A DNA stretch of 64,000 bases from Turbatrix aceti (Eukaryota > Nematoda > Chromadorea > Rhabditida > Panagrolaimidae): the NCBI GenBank assembly GCA_963969345.1, contig OZ017768.1:10828193-10892192 (forward strand). The letters run 5' to 3'. Below the pieces are notes generated by a model. That model worked only from the letters and a program-made list of their open reading frames with translations, was not told the origin of the DNA and ran no database searches. A program made the translations under genes and the position numbers. Shown here piece after piece: positions 23,501 through 36,300 of this stretch. Numbering within the stretch: position 1 is the first letter of the stretch; each line of letters starts with the position of its first letter.

Positions 23501-26500
23501 CGTGCGCAAATGATTGTTTTTAGGCTTCACACCTTCCCGCAAAACCTGAGCTCCTTACTAATCTTGTTATTTATTATTTCGTCGCTGTTCGGTTTCCATT
23601 CGTCTCCTTCACGTGACGGATGCAGAGGTGTGTAGGTTGAACAATAAGTTCGTTCGGTGTGTTTTCCCTTTCCTTTTGCTTACCTCTTTTTTTCTCCCCT
23701 CTCCTGTTTTTCCTCTCTTGACGCACAAAAGCCAAGCCAAGCGATTCGATTCACACTCAACAAAAAAACTTTGTTTGAATCTCGAAGTGGTGACAGAGAG
23801 GGGAGGGCGCGCGTTCAGCTTGGTTCGATTCGGGGTTCTTGATGCTTTCTCGTCGGTCGACGACGCTTGCCGACGGCCTGGATGTGCAATCCGACCTTTT
23901 CCAGGAGACGGGAGGCGCAAAGAGAGGGGTAGAGGGGAGGGGACGTGATGATTGCGATTGCGATTGTTCTCTTCGTTGACACACCGCCTCACACCGGACG
24001 CGAGACGCACACACTTTCTTCGGATTTCTGGGACAAGGAAAGTCAGGAGAACACAAAAAAACAGAAGAGGGAGTTGGAGTCATAGGAGAGGTTGGTAACC
24101 TACCTCTTCGCACATTTACTATCGACTGGCATTCATCGAACTGATTTATTAGTAGGTTTTCTAAACAACCGTAAGTTTAGTTTTTTTACGAATTTTTTTA
24201 CTGTTTTTTACTATAGCGACAATTTATTTGTTTGTGAAAAATCGAAAACTGATTTGTAGAAATTTATAGGCATCAAATTGTCTAAAAAATTTAACTTTCC
24301 AAAAAACTGAAACATCTTTGATAGTTCTTTGAAAAATATTGGGACTCTTGGTTAGCTTGTTCCCCGCATTTTTGTCCTTTCAGGGCTTGGCTGTCGTCAT
24401 CAAGCCTCTATCGCCCTCTTCCGCGATTGTGATGCTCTTGCTCTTTTTTTGTGCTGATCGGTCACGTTTAACCCTGCGTGTCTTCTGCACACACCAGGAG
24501 TGTTGAACGCGTTGGCTTTTGTCTGGAATGTCATCATCGATGCTGATAAGGATTGGACGAATTGTCAAGGCGAGCGTTAGAGGCTTGATTGAGACAATTC
24601 CTCGACAATTCATTCTTTTTTTTCACTCGATCAAGCATCAGTTTGTTGCCTCTCCCTTTGGCTTCTTGTAAAATTTTTTTTTAAATTAAACGACAAGTTT
24701 TTGAAAATTTTAGATAAACTTGATTTTTTTAAATAAATAATTGGTTTTTTTTACTGAAGAATTAGTTCAAAGATTTTTTTGATTTTCAAATTTCAAAAAC
24801 TGTACATCGAAAGAAAAAAATTACGTTTTAAGAGTTTTACTAATTATTAGCAGTTTATAACAACTTACTTTTTCTAAAAAAAATTGTATAGTATAATAAC
24901 TGCGTATGCTTTTTTTAAATCGTCGTTTTTCAAATAAAACAAAAAAATGTTAACTGATGCACTTCTCAAATTTAAATTTCCCAGTTTTCCCCTCGATCAC
25001 TTCTTTCATAACTCCCGAGCCGCTAGATGAACAAATAGCTTCGGTTTCTATTGCCCTCTCCGTCAAGTGATGAGGTCCACGAGGACCGTCATCTTCACCA
25101 TCATCATCGACACCCTCTACAAGTCTCTATCGTTTTGTCGTCGTCATCGTCGCATGTTGATTGTTGACAACGCGGGATCACCTTTCCTCTTCCTCTTCTA
25201 CTTACTTTTTTCACCTCCTGCGAGTCGCCTGCAACAGTCATTACCATCGCTGTCCAATATCCTATCTAGTAGGATGTTGAGGGGCACTTCACAGGTTTTG
25301 TATCAATTCCCCGTCTATCTTCCTTAGATTAAGGATTTACGGGGGTCTTGAGATGGTTTGGGGGGTTTGTAACTGACGATCTTAATTTTTGTGATATTGA
25401 ATTTATTCGTCTCTATAGAACAACTTTAAAAATTTCAAACCAAAAGTTCACTTCTGTCTTCCGCCTTCCACGAATCATCCTGGACCCCTTTCTTCTTTTT
25501 CAGGAGCTCCTTACAATGTCAACCACCGACGTTTCGTTTTTTCTTTCTTTGTCCCGGTTCCTGCGCGTTTGACGAGTTCGTTGGGTAACTAGCGCGTCCG
25601 ATTGCATATCGCCTTGCCCGGTTGATCTCTCTTTCTCACTCACTTCTCGCAACAACTGGAGGACAATGCGCAGCCCTTCCCCTTCCAGCTGCGTGGTCCT
25701 ACCTATACCTACAGGCTGACTAGAGGATAGCCGGGTGCGTAACACGAAAAAGATCCCGAGATCGAGGTTGTGTTTGAAGAATTGATGAAAAGCGTGCGAA
25801 GGACTTTTGGACGAGACCGCGACGAGAAGAGACTCCGACTGTGCGAAGTTTACACGCTCGTTATCGGTCTTGTTCTCTCACTCACTTCACTCCTCACCTG
25901 AACGCGCAGCAGACAGGTGCGCGGCGCACACGGAAATGAAAAAAAATAGGGGAAGAAGGATCTGGGGTGCTTTTAAAAGATTTTTATAATTTTGAAGTTT
26001 TCTTTTGCTTTTTAAACTGTCATTTGGAAAAAAAATTATCCAACAAGTTGCGTGCAGCATGCAGTGTTGTGTGCTTGGCTTTTTGTGTTGCTGGTAGAGA
26101 CAACTTTAACCAAATTTGGGAGTATCAAAGTTAGTTTTAAAAAAATTGTTTTATGGTTGTTATCCAGTCAAATTTTTATACAGCCAGACTGCTTTTAATT
26201 AATAATTTGTTTAGTACAAAAAACGAGTGACACTGTTACAAAATTAACTTATGTTAGAGCGTACTGTAGTTATTGCAGTTTTAACCAAGTCAACGTTATT
26301 TTACGCAATTGTTCAACTTATTTTTGATGTTTCGGGTTTTTTAAATATTCGTAAAAAAAGATACAGTATTTCCCAGTTTTTCATTTTTTCTATAAAACTG
26401 TTTCAAAACAATTTTTTGTTTTTTAACCGCAAAATGCACAAATCGTTGTATTTGATACAAATATTTTTTTTTTACTTTATAACAATTCTCACCGTATTAC

Positions 26501-26799
26501 TCATAATCAAACAAAGACAACCGACGCGCAAGTAAAAAAGAATTTTGCTTGCATCGTTGTCTGATGATCGTTTGTTCTATCGCCCCATCTTTTCACTCGT
26601 TTTTTTTGATTCCGGTTGTTACGCGAATATTTTTTTGTGTACTATGTTTGCAAGTCGTAGTTTTAGTACATAGTAGTGGTTGTAAATATCAGCCCTCCCA
26701 TAACGATGAGTCTCATCCCCCCTCCTGTTGCGCGCATCGTATCAAAATTCAAGAATTCTAAATTTCATCTTCATCTTTCAGGTAATTCAACAAGCAGGA
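20560..26799. other. 6.2-kb gene-poor region upstream of the MADF gene
   Basis: There is no recognisable conserved gene. The tract alternates AT-rich stretches with pyrimidine-rich, CG-containing blocks (21.7-22.0, 23.2-24.1, 25.0-25.95 kb). The 11-mer TCACTCACTTC recurs at about 21830, 23119, 25638 and 25878. A candidate small ORF on the minus strand is listed separately. The CT-rich blocks could be promoter or enhancer DNA of the downstream transcription-factor gene, or non-coding exons. Confidence 0.4.
22186..22461 (-). CDS. Possible small basic protein, unrecognised
   Basis: A single open frame of 91 codons, rich in Lys, Arg and Ser (for example SYSRKIRQGSKSLNTRARTK and SSVSHAKAKAKG). 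Its composition is more coding-like than the flanks. Just beyond the stop is an 11-bp inverted repeat CATTTTCTTAG/CTAAGAAAATG (about 22159-22196) whose loop contains AATAAA. I know no family like it. It could equally be chance within a regulatory block. Confidence 0.3.
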   Translation of the reverse strand: MSKTRMHNSSYSRKIRQGSKSLNTRARTKKVGFTSTSRLTDKRPVIEQALSSVSHAKAKAKGTNNHSEDARRLSDVSLTKSGVKNVFQSFS

Positions 26800-27964
26800 A
26801 TGGAGTCAACATCACACTCACACGGCCTCTCGGAGCACGAGTACATCTCCAAGCTAATCGAAGCCGTCGCCAAACGACCTGTGCTGTACAACGTCGAACT
26901 TGCAGATTACAAAAATAAAAACAAGAAGGGTGAAGGATTCAAGGAAGTACAAACCGAAATCAGAGAAGCCGGTGCCACGGAAACGCAGGTGCAAGCTATC
27001 TACAAAAAATGGATCTCAATCAAGCGAAAGTTTCGCGTTGAATATCTCCGTACAAAGGCTGACGAAGAAAATGGACGCGTTCCAACGACGACGTATCCGT
27101 ACTACGAGTCGCTCAAGTTTCTGATTCCTTACTGCGAATTTTACAAAATGTATGTATTTCTAGGATTGGAGGAAAGGGAATTTAACTGACTGATTAGAAG
27201 GCGTTTTTTTTGCGACGTTAAAAATTGAAATTTTTGTTCGACTTTTGTTTCATTTCTTATTTAAATTTAAACAAAAAGTAGGCACTTTTTACATTTATTT
27301 TGTTTTCTGAAAAAAACAAGAAAAATCAAATCCTCAAATTTTTAGGTGTTCGCAAACCACAAAGCGACGAGCCAACTTCTTTGAAGAAGAATCTGACGAA
27401 GAACGAGGCTTCCCAGAGGAAGACGAATACCCCTCCCTGACGCCTCAGGCCACGCTTGACTACTTCATTCAACAACAACAAAAAAGGGCAAAACTCGAAA
27501 CCCAAGTCAACGAGCTCGCTTTTGCTGCCGCGGCAATGGCAGCGGCTAACGCGACCACCAACGGCGCTCCCGTCAACGGCTCCGCAGCCTCCGACGATGC
27601 AGCCGATGAGCACGCGGCTTTCCTCGCCAACTCGACGTCGTCAGCGTCTTCCAGCTCGTCTACAACTCCGTCCAAAGCCCAGCAACAACAACATCAGCGA
27701 AAAACCCCCGGCAGTGACCTCATGGATCTTTCTGGTCGCGCGTCGTCACCAGGGCACGCTGCGGACGAATCTCAGAATGCCCTTTTTGGTCAACTTGTGG
27801 CTCGTGAGCTCGACAAGCTCCCACCGCCAACGCACAATCTCATGCGTGCGCAGATTTTGTTTCTCATCGCACAGACTTCACAAAACTTCCAGATGGGAGC
27901 CGCGCCGGCTGCGACTTCGGCTACCGATCGGCTTTTGAGCAGTCTAAATTGCTTTATGCCTTAG
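26800..27964 (+). CDS. MADF-BESS domain transcription factor
   Basis: Exons 26800-27149 and 27346-27964 join in phase 2 and encode 322 residues. Residues about 13-115 form a MADF domain, a Myb/SANT-like DNA-binding fold. It has the pattern EYISKLIEAVAKRPVLYN, then VQAIYKKWISIKRKF and TTYPYYESLKFLIPY. An acidic patch (FFEEESDEERG), Q-, A- and S-rich linkers, and a C-terminal BESS-like motif (FGQLVARELDKLPPP...RAQILFLI) follow. MADF-BESS proteins are nuclear regulators that bind DNA by MADF and partner proteins by BESS. An open frame runs upstream of the ATG but crosses what looks like an acceptor (TCTTTCAG), so the start may lie just after trans- or cis-splicing. The gene has a long gene-free upstream tract. 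Confidence 0.85.
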
Positions 27965-28890
27965 GATTTATTTTTTCATTTTTGTTAACTGTTGCATACT
28001 CGAATTCAGACTAAGGGAAATTATGTGGTGTTAGAAAGCGTTTTTTAAACGTCTAAAAATGGAAAACACAAAAGTTATTAAAATCACTTTTCGTTGCACG
28101 CACGTTGCATGCTGCAGATTATCTATAAATTTTTTTTTCATTTTGATAACTATAAAACTTTACACACCATACTTTTCCCAATTTCTACAGTATCAAGCTT
28201 TTATCAATTTTTTGTTAGTTTTGATGTTTTTACATAATATCCGAAATTTACACATATTTAGTACATACCTACGATACAAACATTTTTATTGTCACAGGGT
28301 TATGATTTATTTTTTTATCATCCGGCATGGTGCAATTACTTCTCCTTTTATCCTCATTCAACAAGATAAAGTTCAATACAATTATTTCCGAATTTACAAG
28401 TCCTCACTTTTTTATTCTCTTCAAAAAAAGGTCGTTCAAATAATAACAGATACAAATATTTTTTAAGAAATACAAAATTATCCTTTATTGTTCAAAAGCA
28501 TGCTTTTTGTATTATCACTATTGTATTATTACGTACTCACAACATACATAACTTCTCCACACACAAACACAAACACAAGTTTTTTTATGCTCGGTGAATT
28601 TGGATACGCTTTTTTTGAAATTGTGTCTGCAATAATTTTTTATTTGACGCTGTTGTTGTTGTTGTGGTTACTGTGTTATGTAGTATTTTCAATACATTAA
28701 AAAGAAAAAAAAACAGAGAGAAAGGAATTTGTCGCTTTTAAGCTCTTTAAAAAGAGTTTTAAAAAAATGTATGTATTATTTTTAAACAATAAAAAAACAA
28801 CAATATAAACCTAAAACTGTTCATATATACGTTCGTTTTTGTGCAAAAATTTTGTGAAACGTTCATGTTTGTTCACATTTTAAGGCGGAT
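27965..28890. other. AT-rich intergenic DNA
   Basis: This follows the MADF stop codon and probably includes its 3' UTR. It has hydrophobic open frames of 135 and 70 codons, but these follow from T-rich composition and have no motif I recognise. Confidence 0.5.
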
Positions 28891-28894
28891 GAAG

Positions 28895-29190
28895 ATGTCG
28901 TTGCCTCTGTTGAGCATACGCTGCCATTATGATTTCTGCTCTTGATATTCCGTGTGAAGCACTGGCTACGTGTTTATTTATCAAACGCTATCGACAGACA
29001 TTTTTCAGTTTTTTTGGCCTAGGTAAATTGTCATAAAAAAATATGTGATTACAGATTTGTTTTAGGAAAAAAACTCCAATTATTACTAGGATTTGGTTCC
29101 TCAAACTTTGTTGTGCTGTCGACAGTTTCTGAATCTATAAATCATTTTTCGAACAATAGAACAATATATACCCGTCAACAACGCTTACAT
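28895..29190 (+). pseudogene. Relic of a Str-superfamily chemoreceptor (last exons)
   Basis: In one frame the DNA reads AYAAIMISALDIPCEALATC, then a cationic FIKRYRQTFFSFFGLG. This matches TM7 and the cytoplasmic turn of the two intact receptors nearby (CYFILRYRQAFF.F.GLG). The same phase-1 GGCCTAG/GTAAAT donor follows, then an intron ending TTTTAG and a tail exon starting GKKLQLLLGFG and ending with TAA at about 29190. Upstream exons are absent and a TGA interrupts the WTAY position, so it is a truncated copy. Confidence 0.78.
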
Positions 29191-29455
29191 TAATATTTAT
29201 GCATTGTTTTTTATTTTTATTTATTTCACCATTACTCAGTGGTTATTTTTATTTATTTCACCATTACTCAGTTAATTTTGGCTTTCAATAACGTGCTCGA
29301 CGACAATATCGTAACATCCGCGTCAAAAACAGAAAATACGGCAAGTTTTTCGGTCTCTGACTAGATCTGTTTTTTTTAATTTTTTTTTAATTTTTTAACC
29401 GTTATTGTCACAGATTTTCCTTGTCTTTGACCCTGGCCGGAGAGAAGACCTGAAA

Positions 29456-29640
29456 CCCTAAAGGTTTGTCCAGAAATTACGTCTTGCAAAAAAACCGCTA
29501 AAAATGACGATTTTTTTCAAAATTACGTCTTTTAGGGAGCAAGGGGTCCGGGGTGCCCCCCCTTGCAATGACGACCGATGACAGAGGGGGGGAAAGAATT
29601 CCCGATTTTGCAATGACGTAATTTTTGGACAAGCCCTAAC
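29456..29640. mobile_element. 185-bp MITE with TTGTCCA ends
   Basis: Near-identical inverted ends, GGTTTGTCCAGAAATTACGT at the left and ACGTAATTTTTGGACAAGCC at the right, enclose about 140 bp with a second inverted ACGTCTT/ATGACG set and a G/C-rich centre. There is no coding potential. It lies between a receptor relic and an intact receptor. Confidence 0.7.
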
Positions 29641-29654
29641 TGGCATTTATGCAA

Positions 29655-29700
29655 TGTACTTGGTTTGCCTTAGGCGTCAAAGGGACAGTCTGTTTACTGT
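29655..29700 (+). pseudogene. Short receptor fragment
   Basis: TTTGCCTTAGGCGTCAAA followed by GGGACAG is almost identical to 30736-30760 in exon 2 of the intact receptor that starts at 29834 (FALGVKWTA). Only about 35 bp remain. Confidence 0.55.
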
Positions 29701-29833
29701 TAAGAGCAGGTGAATACCTGTCAAACATATAATCAATTACTGATATCCCATACAAGGACTTTAGGACAAGTTTATGTAACTTTGCAGTTCTCTTGCACTG
29801 CTCAAATGTTGTGTATTGCTATACATACTTAGC

Positions 29834-31074
29834 ATGTCTTTAAAATATGTAAATTACTCAGAATTAGTGCTTGACGATATCTACCATCCAAGATTATATG
29901 TTGTTTATTCCTGGTATATGAATTTTGCATTAGTAATAAACACTGCCATTGTTGGTAGGCTAATCTTTGTAATTTTAACACAATCAACTAAGGAAATGCG
30001 AGAATGCAAGTACTTTTTGCTCCACCAGATTTTAAGCAAATACACGTTAACTGCAATTTTGGCAGTCTGGAAGCCGATAATGTTCTGGCCGGTAGCACTC
30101 GGACACGGGACCGGAATTACAGCAACCGTTTTTCACATCTCTGATAAATTGTTGTTTTATGTAATGTTCATGGTGTGTTTTCAAATTATTTATTCTGATC
30201 TTTGTGTGTGTTTTCATCGTATGGCATATCTATCTCCATTTACCCCCTATGCTGTTTTATACAACGATATTGAAACAAGAATAGGATTTTTCGTAATTGT
30301 TTATTTTAGTGGTCTATCGCTTTGCATATTTCCTGCCAGTGCATTACCATTTGGTAATTACAGTTCGGCCAAATCAGTCCAAGCTCAACTATCATTTATG
30401 GATTTTTATTGGAAAAAGCATGATACTATGTTAGGTTTTGACCGCAACGAGTACATGGTAACTAGTCGTGTAATTTCTCAATGCATGGGTACATTTTTTG
30501 TGGTGGCTTTTTTTGTAACAATAAGTTGTTTATACACGCTCTATTGTCGAATTAATTGTAAAAAATACCTTTCACCGGCAACATTTAAGCAACAGGTTGG
30601 CAATTGGAAATGTTCATAAAATTAAGCAATTACCACCTTAATTGTTTTAGACACTACTGTTCAAAATACTAGTAATTCAACTTGGATGCACGGTATCTTT
30701 TTTGGTCGTACCCGGATTGATTTCTATATCGTCGTTTGCCTTAGGCGTCAAATGGACAGCTTATGCCGTATTTGCTACTTTAATAACTTCTACTTTTGGA
30801 GTTACGTTTGAATCTATATCTACGTGCTATTTCATACTGCGATATCGACAAGCGTTTTTTAGCTTTTGCGGCCTAGGTGAGTTAAAAACATTAAGCCAGA
30901 AAAATAAAACAATGTTTCATTTTTTTAGGAAAAAAGTTTCCATCATTTTTTGGATATGATGAAACAATATTCACTGTGCCTTCGACAACAGCTGAGTCAG
31001 TGCATCGAAATAAAAACAAAGTTTTGAACAATAGACTTTCTTACTCAATACGTGCGCAAGTATTAAACAAGTAA
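29834..31074 (+). CDS. Serpentine 7TM chemoreceptor, Str superfamily (Srh/Sri-like), copy 1
   Basis: Three exons, 29834-30595, 30651-30876 and 30929-31074, encode 377 residues. The start at 29834 (MSLKYVNYSELVLDD) matches the paralog's MLKYLNYSELVLDD; an in-frame ATG 18 bp upstream is less likely. Landmarks are TM1 (VINTAIVGRLIFVILT), KYFLLHQI, then KPIMFWPVALGHGTG in TM2-TM3, FYVMFMVCFQIIYSDLCVC, TM4, PASALPFG, TM5, KYLSPATFKQQ, TM6 (LVIQLGCTVSFLVVPGL), TM7 and the cationic RYRQAFF turn. The proline/glycine pattern between TM2 and TM3 is typical of Srh/Sri. Such receptors are thought to detect odours or other chemicals in amphid neurons. It diverges from copy 2 on the opposite strand. Confidence 0.85.
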
Positions 31075-31367
31075 AGTATCAAAGCTAAATGTAGCATTAA
31101 TTTTACTGTTCGAACGATGGTTTTGTTCTACTTTCATTTGTGTAATATTTTGAACATTGGAACTCCACTTATGTTAGCATTCATGACGACCTTTTTAAAT
31201 ATCACGTTGTGCGTAATAGACTGACATGAATAAATAATGATTTAGCGCTTTTTATAAAAAAATTAATAAATAACTAAATATTTATTTTTAACTAAATCAA
31301 TTAACAAAATATAATTTCTGAGTTCCCATGTTCATACATGTTGATACATACATAAATACAACTCACG

Positions 31368-32598
31368 TTAACTCATCATAACAATTTTTGGTAAATTATT
31401 TGAAGGATATACACGTTGTTGCCTGTTGTTTATAACTATGTTAGAAAACTGATTTCCCCCATCAGAAGCTGCAGAAAACACGACGAAGTTGATTGTATTG
31501 CATCCTGATAATATTTGAAGCCCTTTTCCTGAAAAATTTCAAACACAATCAAACATGTTTGTATTGAATATACCAAGTCCGAAGAAGTGAAAAAAAGCTT
31601 GTCGATATCGAAGTATAAAGTAGCAAGTAGCTGTACATTCGACGGGAAGACACAGAGTAGAGATCATAGTTCCGGCGTAAACAACATATGAAGTCCATTT
31701 GACGCCGAACATGAACATAACAAAGCAAAATATCCCGGGTATAATCAGAAAACATATCATGCAGCCCATTTGAACTATCAATACTTTAAACAATAATTTC
31801 TAAAAGAAAAAAAATTTCTTAAAAAATGAGTGAAAGGCATACCTGTTGCTTGAAAGTTGCAGGTGTGAGATATTTCTTACAGACCAATCGACAATAGCCC
31901 ATGTAAATGTAGCACGCTACTATGGCGCTTCCAAGAACAAAAAACGTTACCATACACTGTGTTATGATGTTGCTTGCTATCTTATATGTGTTACGATTAA
32001 AACCCGATACGATGTTTTCTTTCCAATAAAAATCCAGAAACGGTAGTTGACTTTGTACCTCTTGAACATTGTCACTGTCGTTAAATCGCAGCGCACTGAC
32101 AGGCAGGAGACAAAGTAATAATCCACAACAGTAACAAATTATGTAACCACCGATCCTAACGGATAAATCGTTGTACACAACTGTATAAATTGAAAATGGA
32201 GATAGATTAGCAAGACGATGAGTACATACACAAAACTCGGCAAAAATAATTTGAAAGCATACCATGAATGCGACATAAAACATGTGTCTATCAGGAATAT
32301 GAAAAACAGTAGCGGTAATACCAGTTCCGTGTCCCAGTGCTACTGGCCAGAATAACACTGGTTTGCATGCGGTTACAAGTACCGTCAAGGCATAAAGGCT
32401 GCAGATTTGGTGCAATAAGTAAAATTTGTATTCTCGCATTTCTTTTGTAGACTTTGTTATTACGACGTAGATAAGTCGACCAACAAATATGGTGTTAATG
32501 ACAAATGATATGTAAATGAACCACGTGTATATTACGTAGAGTTTTGGATGATAGAGATCATCGAGTACCAGTTCTGAGTAATTCAGATATTTTAACAT
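31368..32598 (-). CDS. Serpentine 7TM chemoreceptor, Str superfamily (Srh/Sri-like), copy 2
   Basis: Exons 31843-32598, 31574-31799 and 31368-31528 encode 380 residues, with the same intron positions and phases as copy 1 (exon 2 is 226 bp in both). Conserved strings include NYSELVLDDLYHPKLYVIY, KPVLFWPVALGHGTGITATV, PFLDFYWKENI, KKYLTPATFKQQ, GVKWTSY and CYFILRYRQAFFHFFGLG. The C-terminal tail after the last intron differs from copy 1. The two genes face each other tail to tail with about 290 bp between the stop codons. This fits local inverted duplication followed by clear divergence. Confidence 0.85.
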
Positions 32599-32671
32599 GG
32601 TTTAAAAAATTAATGTTTAACATTCAAGCATTCTAAAATATTTATTACACCTTATTTTAATTTTATTTTAA

Positions 32672-33375
32672 GAGGATCTACGAGCCGATTTAAGGACAAG
32701 AGGAAGGCGAAGACGCAACATTTTTATAGCTACAAATGTTTTGAGCCGCAATTGTAGGCCCCCAAAGAAAAGGTCTAAATACGGGATATTAGACTTTTCA
32801 GCTGCCGAATTCTGAAGAATTTGCTTCTGAAGTGTTTTACATAAAAATTGGTGCTATACGCTACGTTGGCCATGAAAAATTCTGAAAAAAATTGAAGACG
32901 GCGGAACCAATGACATACTCAATATTTTTTTTAAGTACGGTTATTCATAATTTTTTTATATCACAGACTTTCTAACGGCCCTCAAATCCATAATAAGGTG
33001 CAGGAGGTAATTTGACATGCTTATCTTGTTCCCGTTTTTTTCTGATTCAGGACGTCCAAAACGCAAAAAAATACCCTCCAGACTCGGTAAAAAACGCTGC
33101 AATAACTGCAAAAGTGTTACACTTGCGATGCGCACGCGATGCGCATCCTCAGAAATCCTTGTATTATTTTTTACAGAAATTTTCATGGCCAACGTAGCGC
33201 GGAGCACCAATTTTTATGAAAAACACATCAGACGCCGAATTTCCAGAATCCGGCATTTGAAAAATCTAACAAATATACAGGATTTAGACCTTTTCCCTGT
33301 GAGTTACAATTGTGGCTAGAAACATTTGAAGTTGTAAAAATGCTGTGTCCCCGATCCTAAATTGGCCTACAGAGT
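32672..33375. mobile_element. Degenerate 0.7-kb foldback element
   Basis: The halves are imperfect inverted repeats around about 33030. The ends (CTACGAGCCGATTTAAGGAC at the left; CCTAAATTGGCCTACAGAGTG at the right) resemble the ends of the palindromic element at 4774-6412. Inside, CTACGTTGGCCATG and its inverted copy are also shared with that element. It is an old, internally deleted relative. Confidence 0.72.
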
Positions 33376-36300
33376 GACTTTTAAAACCCGAATATCAATA
33401 ATGGCGCAATTGATTTACAGCAAAAACAAGTAGCAGGTGTAGAGGTATATCAGTCTACAGACTGCACTAATATTTATAACTATTTATTTATTAACATGAT
33501 TTATCATTTAATTTTTATTTGTCAATATTCGCTGAATAAGTTATTCATTCAAATGATGCCGGATCGTGAACAAAAAATGTTTTGTTTTTTTATTATATGT
33601 ATGTACTTTTGGCCCTGCCAATTACTAAAAATTTCAGAGTTTTCTAACAACACTGTATGGAATTCAATTTGTTTACTTTGATACACGCCCGAAACATGCT
33701 GCAAAACAAGTACAAATTACGAAGAGAATACATGACAGAAAATGAAGAGAAGAGTAAAGCTCAATCTTTGATGCCACCCCAAAAAAAATTCAATCTTTGA
33801 CGCCTTAACCATTCAAATGTTTTGAACCAATCAACTGCTATTCGACGGACAGAAAGTTAATTGTTTGTGCGCTGACTACGCAAATTGCCTTTCAGAGTGT
33901 GAAGATACCTTAGACGCTGCACAAACTACCAAAAAGACTCTTTGATCATCTGGGAAAATGGAAAATGTGTTTCTCCGCATCAATTTTTTTGCCATAGAAA
34001 TTTTTTTTGATTTGTTTCATGCTTATTTTTCGTGTTGATAACTTTTGATCGCCACATAGATTATGAGCTGTCTGTGTGTCGGTGTAACAAAATGAAGCAT
34101 ACAAGCACACACTTTGCCTAATTAATAAATACTGTGAGGTTACATAACAGAAAGTACGGTCCTTTACTGTCTGATTCAATGACGTCAGCGAGTTGCATGC
34201 TAAATTTTTTTTGGTGGGAAAAATTCTCAGCAGAACAGTATACAAGCAATTGGCATAGCATCCGCGTCGCGCAATTACGACGGCACGATCACGACAGACT
34301 GTTGCCACTCTTCAGGGATGTGCGAACCGATGAGTCGATTCGCTACGCGCTTGCCGAATGCAGCTCTGCCAATGTGTTACTGTGCCGATAAATATTTTTC
34401 CCGCCAAAAATTTGAACACACAGTTTGTTTACCGTAATGAGGTCAACATTCAAACGTTATACGATCCCTGCTTGTATTTTTACGGCCACTCTGCGCAGCT
34501 TTTGCTTGCTAACTAAATTTTTTTGGGACAGACAGACAAATGGTGTGAATGTATAAAACAGCGCATACTGGTATATTCATATTTGATCGTAAAGAAGTAG
34601 TACAAAATTCAATGCATGCTGCATACGTACAAAAATCATTAATTTAAAAATTTTTTAAAATTTATTTAAAATTTTATTAGCAGTCAAAATTTCAGCCAGA
34701 TTGTTAGCTATTTTGTGAGACTGCTTTGAAGCCAGTTTCGTGCCATTTGCAGTGGTTTCAGCTCGTTTAGTCGTGCCCGGATCGATTTGATTGTCGTTCG
34801 AGTCAATCATTATTTTTCGACCCTTGGTGACGTCATTGGTGATCGGTTCTGCCCCGGCATCTGTGGCCTCTTTCTTCTTCAGCTTGCTCCCAGTCATATT
34901 GTTCATGCGGTCGGAGGAATTGCAATTCAACTGACAACGATTTGACGACGCACTACGAAATCATTCAGACGCATCATAATTTCACGTCGAAAAAAATGAT
35001 TATGTTTGTCACAAGTTTTACAGGCTCACAGTTACTTATAACAAGGAACAAGGAATTTATTTATTTTATTTTTTTTTACTTTTTTTTATATTTTTTTTTC
35101 GATCAATTTTTTTACAAGAAGACATGTTCCTTCGATTAAATAAAGTCGCAGGTAGAATTTTATGTTTTATGGAGCGTACGTTAAAGCTTGTGATTAGCAG
35201 GCAAGAGGCAAAACGTTGAAATCCCGTAAATCCAAAGTTCCCTAATGTCTATCTCAGGGGTCAAACTTGCAAAAACATTACTAAAATTTTTATCAGGAAC
35301 TTGTCCAACCATTGTTTTAAAGTTTTTTAAGATCAAAATCAACGGCTTGTTTGGTAAAATGCTGCTTACGGCGGTTTGGCGCTTTTCAAATTAAAAAGAC
35401 CTGCGGCCAAAAACCGAAAAATAATTTTTCTTTTGACTCCTGTATCGCTGCTAAAAGGACCTCGCAAAAAATCAAAAAATTTCCGTGTATAAAAAATTCT
35501 GTATGATTTTTAATTTTGTTGAATTTTTTCTGGTTTAGGAGTTTTGCAAAAAAATGCGTGTAACAATTATTTTGTCACACTTTAGAGCGTTTTTTACCGA
35601 TTTATTTGGCAGTAAAAAGTCATTTATTCTGACGCTTTTTCATGTCACTGGTTAGTTATCATAATTAGTAACAAGTCTACAAATAAAACAAAAATAAAAG
35701 ACATTTTATTTAAAACCAAAATAAAAAAAATTGAGAAAATTTTTTTGCTTCGCGTGCTAGATTTGAGTTGCAGTAATTATTATGTATTTCACCACTTTTA
35801 ATACCAGACCTCAGAACAAGTAGTCACCTCAATTTCGAAGGTTTCAACGTTTTATTTTTTATTCTCGATCAAGGAAAGCTGCAACCACGGGGTTAAGTGG
35901 CAATAAAATAGTGTGGTATCAGTGCTCTTCAGCGGTTAAAACCCCACTTCCGATCTTGATGTAGAAATTTTTTAGCCGAGTTTTAACACGATTTTAAAAA
36001 ACAAGCTAAATTAATGATTTTTAAAAACGAGCAAAAAATAAGTTTAGAAACAATTTAGCAAAAGGATTTTTAACCGACAAAACGTAATGCCAGAACACTA
36101 CTTTATTACCACTTGGCCCGGTAGTGACAGCGCTCCTTGTTTGAGAATAAAAAATTAAAACTTTAAAAAATTCACAATTCAGGTGAATTATTGTTTTTAA
36201 GATTAATTACCGGAGTTTTGTAAGCAGAGCGCCAATATTTCGCATAGAAAACCGCGAGATGTAAATGATAGCTGCCAATCAATATATTCTGAATTTTGGA

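Noticed and set aside
23609..24113. Overlapping Arg/Pro/Ser-rich frames on both strands
   Set aside because: Several frames are open at once because of CT/GA-rich composition; none has conserved features or splice-supported structure.
26251..26535. 94-codon Phe/Ile-rich frame
   Set aside because: Low-complexity T-rich DNA translates as hydrophobic residues; no 7TM motifs are present.
28059..28700. Hydrophobic open frames of 135 and 70 codons downstream of the MADF gene
   Set aside because: They follow T-rich composition, lack a motif, and fall in what should be the 3' UTR.
34134..34391. 85-codon frame ending RYALAECSSANVLLCR
   Set aside because: Interesting composition, but no start context, family or neighbour supports it.
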